A stretch of 64,000 bases of DNA from Trichobilharzia szidati (lineage: Eukaryota > Platyhelminthes > Trematoda > Strigeidida > Schistosomatidae): NCBI GenBank assembly GCA_944472155.2, contig OX235273.1, positions 102,198,582 through 102,262,581 on the forward strand, given 5' to 3'. The position numbers were made by a program, and so were the translations under genes. The notes below the pieces were generated by a model, which was not told the DNA's origin, did no database searches, and saw only the letters and a list, made by a program, of their open reading frames with translations. This document shows, in pieces, positions 57,455-64,000 of the stretch; within the stretch, counting starts at the first letter, position 1, and every line of letters begins with the position of its first letter.

Positions 57455-59165
57455 CAGTCACCATGGAAACTTCAAAGCAAAACCAAATTTTAAAAGACAA
57501 ACTAGTTCTTCTCTGGTATCAGAAAGGTGAAATAATGTTGCCTTCGGACAGCTAGTCAGACTATATGTCTTCTTCCTATGATAGTAAAGGCAAAGAATGG
57601 AACCTGAAGTAATCACACAATGTAAATTGTAAAACCGCTTTTGGAAAATAGAAGAGACATGACAAGGAATGGCTCTCATTGTATATCTGGAAGCTAATAG
57701 AAGAGAGAAGGATAGTGAAAGGGAATATCACTCATAACAAAGATGGACAACAGAAGGAGAAGCTGAGTTCAATGTACACTGCGCTGAATAAAGAAGTGAA
57801 GAGTGCTAGGAAAGACAAAAGACACTAATCGGCAGTCAAAAAAGAGCAGACCGTAGGTAAAAGCGACCTTAGAACGCCTTATCATATAAGCAGGCCTCTA
57901 TCTGGGGGAAGATCAGCGCAGGTGAAACATATACAAGATGTTCAAAGGAACCGAATTAGCAAAGAAGAGAAACAAATAAATAAAACAATTTGCTGACCAC
58001 TTCAAAGGACATCTGAGTCGACCACCAACTGCAATAACAGCAACATCAGACACACAACTGCCATTAAACACCTGTTCTGCGACAAAAGCAGAAATCTTGA
58101 ATACAATCAAGTAACTGAAGTCTACGAAGGCAGCAGGATCAGATGGAATTCCTCCTGAAGCACTGCAAATGGAATCAAATAATGCAGCAGATTAGCTGAT
58201 ACCATTATTAAAAAAGGTTTGGAAGGAAGGAAAGGTACCTACTGACTGGAAGAAAGGCTACCCTGTCAAGCTATCAAAAAAGGACAACCTGGGTCTCTTC
58301 AAGAACTGTCGCAGAATCATGCTCTTGTTCACACTCAGTAAAATACTAAGTCGCGTCATCCTGGAGGGAATAAAGGATGAACCGGATTCAGAACTCTGCC
58401 AGCCGAAACAAGGTGGATTCAGGAAAAGCAAATCATGTGCTGATCAAACAGCAATTCTACGTGTCAATAACAAACAATGAATAGAATGGGAGTCAAACCT
58501 CTACCTCAACTTCATCGACTTCGAAAAGGTCATCGACAGCGTCGACCAAGAAGTAATTTGGAAACTACTTCAACACTACCACGTGCCTCAAGTCTTTATC
58601 AACCACAGCTATATGACAAAGCCACGTGTTAGGTGATCAACAAAGGAAAACTCAGCGAGGCGTTCTAAGTGAATACAAAAATAAGAGAAGGCTGCCTGCT
58701 TATTATCACCGACGATATTGCTAACTGTGGTGGACTGGATTATGCGTCAGACTATGGGAAGCGAGAAGACATAAATACACTGGACCTATAGGAGGACTCT
58801 AGAAGATCTGGATTTCACGGATAATTTCCGTCTGGTGTCACACGCACTAGAAGTCTCAAACGCAAAAATCAACGAACTGACTGAAGAAGCAATCGGATAA
58901 GACAGGACTTCAAATGAACATGAAGAGGACGGAGATGATTGAAATAACCAGCCAACAAACAAGCAGCAATCAAAAACAGGGGAAGAAACTTGAAAGAGGT
59001 CACTTCCTTCACTTATCTAGAAGGCATCGTTTCAATTACCGGTCGCCGCAATGGATGAGGAAAACAAAACCAGAATGGGAAAGGCAAGTCAGACATTCAT
59101 CACTCAGGCTCAAACATTTGTCCAGTGCTTCGCGAAAAGCATTTCCGACAGGCTACCGCAGACTT
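57455..59165 (+). mobile_element. RTE-like LINE, longest copy (linker and RT), dead
   Basis: It begins in the endonuclease-RT linker (57455-58080, an ETKHRFLE..NRREK-type basic stretch) and covers the RT: STKAAGSDGIPPEAL (about 58120), WKEGKVPTDWKKGY, KILSRVIL, QGGFRKSKSCADQ, LYLNFIDFEKVIDSVD with the catalytic Asp, a GVRQGC region damaged to REGCL, VDWIMRQT, and LEDLDFTDNFRL, where the FADD box is FTDN. At least eight stops or shifts. It stops at about 59165 in the CAGACTTTTATCAACGA segment, where other copies continue, so its 3' end is missing. Confidence 0.8.
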
Positions 59166-59879
59166 TTATCAACGATTATAATATGCAATATAGTTTATCC
59201 ATAGGGAAATTGAGCTTTTTTACAAATAATTTTATTCACTACTGTAATCTATATAAGTAGAGTATAAAGCTAGCTTCTTCATAAACTTATCAAAGCTATT
59301 CACGCTATTCGTGTTTCCAAAAGAAAAGAAAATCTCTAACGTTAATTGTATTCATAATTATTCAGCTTGAAACGTAAACATCTTTCAGTGCACTGATCTA
59401 ATTCCGAACTAGTGATATTCTTTTTCTCAAGAGTAAACAAATCCACTAAATAAAAATAAGTTTTAATTCTTTTCTCTTGTAAATAAAATAGATAAAAGCA
59501 TCATAAAAGAAGACTAAAATGGTCACTAAGTAAAAATTTGGATCACATCTATTAACCTACAACCAAGACAATAACAACATTAGTGGAATCTTTCGTTTAC
59601 TTCGTAAAAATCTATAGGACGAAATACTCATCCTCGATTCCATTACCAATCACCATCCATCAATTAATTTCGAATTACATGCCCAGACATCGTCGGAGCA
59701 TCTGCACAAGAAGCCGACATGTCAACCTGATACCGAGTACTTCGGTCCAATCAATCGACGGGAAAGTCTAAAATTGAATTAAATAATTAATTTGACCCGT
59801 TGCACAATAGGTCGGATTTTCAATCCAAGTCAGTTCTTCTATACGGATCAATTGGTAATATATAAAAACAAGAGGTCTA
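59166..59879. other. Non-coding stretch
   Basis: Nothing recognised. The 59583-59771 plus-strand frame has no support. Confidence 0.3.
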
Positions 59880-60020
59880 TTGGACAACGCTTTTGCGTTT
59901 GAAACTACGGGCACTGGGTTCGAGCCTCAGTGGGAACGTCATCACTACCTGCGGAATTCAGGTACATCCAGCTGACGAAGGGCGCGTCCTGGATTCCACT
60001 GCTATTCACCATCCATCAAT
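59880..60020 (+). repeat. Sm-alpha-like SINE with deleted ribozyme core
   Basis: TGGACAACGCTTTTGCGTTT (box A region), CTGGGTTCGAGCCTCAGTGG (strong box B, 59918-59928), AACGTCATCACTACCTG, CAGGTACATCCAG, then CTGACGAAGGGCGCGTC and CTGGATTCCACTGCTATTCA. The stem I strands ATCCAG/CTGGAT are perfect, but the part holding stem II and GAAA has been deleted. Confidence 0.7.
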
Positions 60021-60354
60021 TAAAACCTATAGTAGTTCTAAAAGACCAAATAAATCAGCCACCGTGAACCCTCTTCTGACATACTCTCTATTTTAGCCAT
60101 TTTAGTTAAGGTGACATTAGGCTATAATTTTAAAATAATTCCAACTTGCTGTTTGCGTGCAGTCAAGACACCTTATGTATTCCACAATCCTTCTCTTGTC
60201 TACACTCTCTGTAACAACCAAAACCAAACCGACTGTTGTGATCTGAATTCAGGAAATCAATCTTCTTATCCTATAGTACAGCTGATAGAAACTTACTTGA
60301 GATACGCATAGTCAAAGAATCCTTAAAAGTCAGCAAAAACGACGACTATTGATA
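60021..60354. other. Non-coding stretch
   Basis: The part after 60215 (CAAACCGACTGTTGTGATCT) also occurs near 55806, so it belongs to the dispersed pair described next, with an extra insertion of about 100 bp. Confidence 0.4.
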
Positions 60355-60620
60355 GCTGAAATCTGTGGTTCTATTCGACAATAATAACACTGAAAGCTTA
60401 AAATTACCTCAGCAGTGGGTACTGTGAAACTGTGAGTACTGTGGAACAGGATCATTTAACCACTATTCAGTTACAGGAAGTGCTTAGGATTCAAGTAGAA
60501 TATTCTCCAAAAAGGTAGGTTCAAGAACTCTGTCTACAAGAATCACACAACAACAACTCTCCAAGACAGTCCATTTGGAGACGTTTATTCACGCAAACAA
60601 TGCAACATCATAAAAACAAT
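60355..60620 (+). repeat. Unclassified dispersed repeat, copy 2
   Basis: Same landmarks and strand as 55845-56130, including TAAAATTACCTCAGCAGT, GATTCAAGTAGAATATTC and AAGACAGTCCATTTGGAGAC. Differences are scattered, indicating an old duplication rather than a recent one. Confidence 0.6.
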
Positions 60621-61021
60621 CCATTATCAATTTATTTTACAACCAGAAACAGAAACAATGAAGTTAAAGATTATAAATTGATATCATTCTATCTCACTGG
60701 TTCTCATCAACTGCAAACTACCTAAAATTACCATGGTTATAAAACAATGCCAACAAATTGCTTCATTATCTGCATAGCAGTAGAGAAAACAATCATAAAA
60801 ATTACGCATGCATTACAATTTTCAGTTTTAACTACCATCAGTCGATGTTCTTTAAAAATAGAAAAGGAGGGAGAAGCAGAAAACAGGAAACAGAAAAATC
60901 TAATGAACAATGTTAGCCTGTAGGTTTACATAGCAACTCAGTCAGCTGGAATCACTAATATGGATGCTTAATCAGTGTAATCAAAATGTAGTTACCAAAA
61001 GAGTGGGTGATTGATCACAAT
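60621..61021. other. Non-coding stretch
   Basis: Nothing recognised. Confidence 0.3.
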
Positions 61022-61433
61022 CTCGTTATGGATGCATCATTTTGGTTTGGAACGTTTGACTGAATTTGCTCTGAAATATCGCAGTAAATTTGGTTTCCGT
61101 TGTATATTTAATATTTTGAAGCATTTGGAAATCTTGAAGTAGTGACCCATTTCCACATTGGGTTTGGTAATTGTACTTCGGGAATATCTGCTTGCTTTAA
61201 GGCACAAGTTTGTAGGGACACACTCCCTTATTTCTGTCCTTCTAGGAAACTTGCTCCCGCAAGTGCACGTGAATTTACAAAGGCAGTTGGAAGTGACATC
61301 AGCAGGGTAGGTACCCATTTTAGATTGGTTGATAGAGTATGTGGTGCCGTATAGTGTTATGAAATTAGCTTCGGGGAAGGATAATTTTATTTCTACCTTC
61401 ATGCTCTTGTCAAACTTTGGCAATACTGCTTTT
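61022..61433 (-). pseudogene. Penelope-like element (PLE-C), endonuclease part
   Basis: The open minus-strand frame (61037-61423) reads LPKFDKSMKVEIKLSFPEAN, then SNCLCKFTCTCGSKF (the CIY.FTCSCG block, YIG lost), RTEIRECVPTNLC, RSTITKPNVEMGHYFKISKC and FKIL..LRYFRANSVKRSKP. These correspond to the KxLxxxIxEH, xxHLxxTGH and FRxL blocks of PLE endonucleases. The GIY-YIG residues are mutated, so it is inactive although still open. Its upstream part lies at 62151-62450, beyond the inserted dimer. Confidence 0.75.
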
Positions 61434-61493
61434 GTTCTTATGAGTTGATCGCGGATTGATTTCAGTTAGAGAACCATTGAAAACCAGCAAGGA

Positions 61494-61539
61494 GTACTGG
61501 ACAGCTGTTTCATCCTAGTTTGAGAATCATCAGCAGTAC
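61494..61539 (-). ncRNA. Hammerhead ribozyme motif, left arm
   Basis: On the minus strand: stem I strand GTACTG, CTGATGA, a stem II region (TTCTC..AGGAT), GAAA, a loop-less stem III CAG/CTG, cleavage triplet GTC, then the stem I partner CAGTAC. All strictly conserved core bases are present. Stem I has six pairs and stem III is very short, as in schistosome Sm-alpha hammerheads. Stem II is weak: its first pair is lost (T opposite T), leaving about three. Confidence 0.7.
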
Positions 61540-62016
61540 GCACCCACAGCCACCGTTCGAACACAGGACCTTCCGGTTACAAGGCAAGCTCGTATACCAT
61601 TCAGCCACTGAGAACCGATTAAATGACCCATCAATTATAACTTCTACCAATTGGTGATTTAGCGCGACCTCAACCAGTATCGACGGTGGGACATCCATCC
61701 TCACACTTGACTGGATATATCTGATTGGTCACTAATCCTTACAAACGAACTATAGAAAATTAATCTGATGCTTTCTGGTGACTTGCTACAGGACGGACTT
61801 TCCCGGAGTTCCAGCAGGAAGTCGTGAACAGTGTGGTCTATCCAGTCAATTGTGAGGATGGATGTCCCACCGTCCACATTGGTTGGGGTCGCGCTAAATC
61901 ACCAATTGGTAGAAGTTATAATTGATGGGTCATTTAATCGGTTCTCAGTGGCTGAATGGTATACGAGCTTGCCTTGTAACCGGAACGTCATGTGTTCTAA
62001 CGGTGGCTGTGGTTGC

Positions 62017-62062
62017 GTACTGCTGATGATTCTCAAACTAGGATGAAACAGCTGTCCAGTAC
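62017..62062 (+). ncRNA. Hammerhead ribozyme motif, right arm
   Basis: The motif is identical to the left arm over the core: GTACTG 62017-62022, CTGATGA 62023-62029, GAAA 62045-62048, CAGCTG 62049-62054, GTC with cleavage predicted after 62056, CAGTAC 62057-62062. Both arms share the same stem II changes, so they derive from one copy. Self-cleavage is plausible but may be slow because of stem II. Confidence 0.7.
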
Positions 62063-62150
62063 TCCCTGGTTTTCAATGGTTCTCTAGTTGATATCAATTC
62101 GTGATCAACTCGTGAAAACAAAAACTAATCCTGATAAACCAACTATAGAA

Positions 62151-62450
62151 AATACTGCTTTTCCTTTGAATGGGAGATAAATAAACACTTTCTTCTATAC
62201 AACAATCGGATGTCCCGTTTTCTCGTCACTTTTTTGCTATACTTTTGGATAAGTTCCTTTGGATACCCATTTTCCACTTACCTTTTTTTCAAAAAAACTT
62301 AATTCTTCTTTCAACTTGTCTGGTGAACATAGCTTCCTGGCCCTGTCGTACTGCATCTCCTCTAATCCACTGTTAAATCTTAAAGGAGAGAAGTTGTCAT
62401 TTACTAAACTTTTGAATAAATCCCTTTGGATACCAAGGTAGTATCGATAT
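62151..62450 (-). pseudogene. Penelope-like element (PLE-C), RT C-terminal part
   Basis: The minus strand reads LEEMQYDRARKLCSPDKLKE, ELSFFEKK, then a stop and YLPFKGKAV. The RAxxLCSxxxLxxELxF..K and LPFKG motifs mark the end of a PLE reverse transcriptase. The frame KAV is interrupted at 62151 and continues as LPKFDKS at 61433 once the insert and one target duplicate are ignored. Confidence 0.75.
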
Positions 62451-63739
62451 TGTAATTAGACCGTTGAGAAAGGATTCTCCAAAAAGTTATTCCGTTACAT
62501 TCTCGACGAGCAACCGTAAACTCTTTTAACTCATTCAAGTATTTGTTGTTTCTAAAAATCACTTAAAGCATTTATAAAGTCACTGTTGGTGTCATATGTC
62601 TTCATTGTTGTCTAAGATATTAAAACTACTTTCTGTTGTGTCTGTTTCTTTTTTATTTTTGAGAGTCAGTGGTACAGTTGTGACTTACTTTGTGATTTGT
62701 GATTAGAATATGCTTATTTAGCGTATTAAGTTCGTATTGCTCTCTCCAGTGCCCAAAACACACTGTTACTTTTTTGAATTCATTTACTAATATACTACTT
62801 ATATCGGATTATAAGTAGCACTTACCAAAATATCACTGCTATCTTTTCTGTTATCTGTCAGTGTTTTATGTAAAATGAAGGCCAAAGTACAGAATTTTAA
62901 TTTATGTTTCATTGCTCTCAAACCAGTAAATCAGGTGTACTTTGGCTTGTTTCTATAGAATATTCCCCATGATCCCTATAGTTTATTTTGCTAAAGAGAA
63001 AAAGAGGTTAACTTGTAGATCTTCGAAGATAACAATGCCAACTGAAAGATAAATTCTGCAGCAGAAAATGTATTTCATCTTGAATCTCTACAGCCATGAA
63101 TTTATACTGCTTAAATAACGAACACAAATATGATTTGCCACAAAGTGACATCAAATAATGACTAACCTAGTTTTCATGATTGGTGAAAAACTCGAAGTGG
63201 GACTACTGAAGTTCTAGTTAGGCATATTTCACCACTGAAGTTTATACACTGGAATGTAAAGGATAAATGCTGATGAATAACATCGTAGGACAAACTCATT
63301 TCTAGTTGACTGTGTTTTCATCACAGTGATGGAATGGTGAAATTTTGTCGCATTAGGCCGCAACTCTCCTAAAGTCAGTCATACTTGAGTTCATGAATTC
63401 CTCTGAAAATTCTCAGATGAAGAGAAAATAGCGACAAATTGTCCTCAGTTTTTCACAATACCTCCAAATGTTATATGATCATGACAAAATCAACGTTGAA
63501 ACAGAAAAGATTATGAAAGAAATAATTCAGAATTATTGATATCTACAAGTGATTAGAACGAATGTTTCTTATTACTGTTTGTGAATTAGTTGTAATCAGT
63601 TAGATTATCAGCTACAGGTTTCATAAGTACAGATGGTAGTGATTTAAATATGAGCATTTTTGTAGACTTAAATAAAATACGACAATTAGTAGAATTATTT
63701 CATTAAACTCTAAATAATCCAATGGGTTTCGAGTCAAAC
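62451..63739. other. Non-coding stretch
   Basis: AT-rich, with no supported gene or known element. Confidence 0.3.
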
Positions 63740-64000
63740 ATATCCCACCTCGTTCTCTGCGGTCATTTTTAGCTGGCTCCACGATTACCTATACGCTCTG
63801 ATCTGTTCTTCATATGATCTCATTTACGTCAGATTCTGAGCGACACCAACCATGCGCTTCTCACTTGGATGCCACATGACACCCAGCCTTGCTCACAAGG
63901 TCACTCATTGGTCTGATCAGGGTGTGTCCTATCCATGTCTCCATTTTTCGCACGATTTTTAAGCAACAGGTTCGTCGGCGAAGTTTCACGTTTCTTATTC
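63740..64000 (-). mobile_element. RTE-like LINE, minus strand, cut by the window end
   Basis: The minus strand carries the arginine-rich C-terminus (GAAAAATGGAGACATGGATA, GACCAATGAGTGACCTTGTG, TCCAAGTGAGAAGCGCATGG) and ends near CGCAGAGAACGAGGTGGGAT. The characteristic tail is not present; the rest of the element lies beyond the window. Confidence 0.6.

Larger units (their letters stand above)
61434..62150. mobile_element. Head-to-head inverted dimer of the hammerhead/tRNA-like element
   Basis: The left arm (61434-about 61735, minus-oriented) and right arm (about 61830-62118, plus-oriented) are nearly identical inverted copies separated by about 95 bp. Each has a box A-like GTGGCTGAATGG, a box B-like sequence (TGTGTTCGAAC in the left arm, TGTGTTCTAAC in the right) and a hammerhead core. 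AATACTGCTTTT occurs directly outside both ends (61422-61433, 62151-62162), marking one insertion event. ACTAATCCT..AAACCAACTATAGAAAAT occurs both in the centre (about 61734-61762) and at the right end. The two short mirror-image frames in the arms are not genes. Confidence 0.85.

Noticed and set aside
61510..62046. Two mirror-image frames (61510-61704 minus, 61831-62046 plus) encoding almost the same short protein
   Set aside because: They are the two arms of the inverted dimer, which contains promoter boxes and a ribozyme. Their similarity reflects DNA duplication, not paralogous genes.

Overview
This is a gene-poor, AT-rich stretch of animal nuclear DNA, most likely from a blood fluke (Schistosoma or a close trematode). 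The organism call is an inference from the repeats: Sm-alpha-like short elements with hammerhead ribozyme motifs, many RTE-clade (SR2-like) LINE fragments, several Penelope-like elements (PLEs), a CR1/Jockey-type LINE, and a flatworm-style biogenic amine receptor with asparagine runs. There is no operon structure, CRISPR array or recognisable tRNA/rRNA gene.

Only one host gene is convincing: an uninterrupted 503-codon class A GPCR on the minus strand (18713-20224), resembling beta-adrenergic-like octopamine receptors. The only other long intact reading frame is the 945-codon endonuclease/reverse-transcriptase ORF (12854-15691) of a LINE spanning about 12790-16034. A decayed, 5'-truncated relative of that LINE lies at 36.7-37.6 kb on the minus strand.

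The rest is a layered graveyard of mobile elements. (1) RTE-like LINE fragments recur in about 18 places, mostly on the plus strand, often ending in a conserved tail followed by an AAT-type microsatellite. (2) A tRNA-derived SINE family has a 3' end matching the RTE tail; one copy (57110-57341) has a perfect 12-bp target duplication. (3) Sm-alpha-like elements and a second tRNA-like family carry hammerhead ribozyme motifs in various states of decay. (4) At least four PLE remnants with GIY-YIG endonuclease sequence lie at 1.6-2.2, 12.6/16.0, 21.1-22.2, 34.4-35.3 (with a fragment at 41.4) and 61.0-62.4 kb.

The most informative structures are nested. The intact LINE sits inside a PLE endonuclease domain, whose two halves resume on either side in a consistent reading. 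At 61434-62150 a head-to-head inverted dimer of the hammerhead/tRNA-like element interrupts another PLE, is bounded by an exact 12-bp duplication, and both arms keep the hammerhead core. At 21129-22226 a PLE remnant is enclosed by inverted LTR-like arms of about 280-300 bp. Stretches between these features contain no gene I can support.
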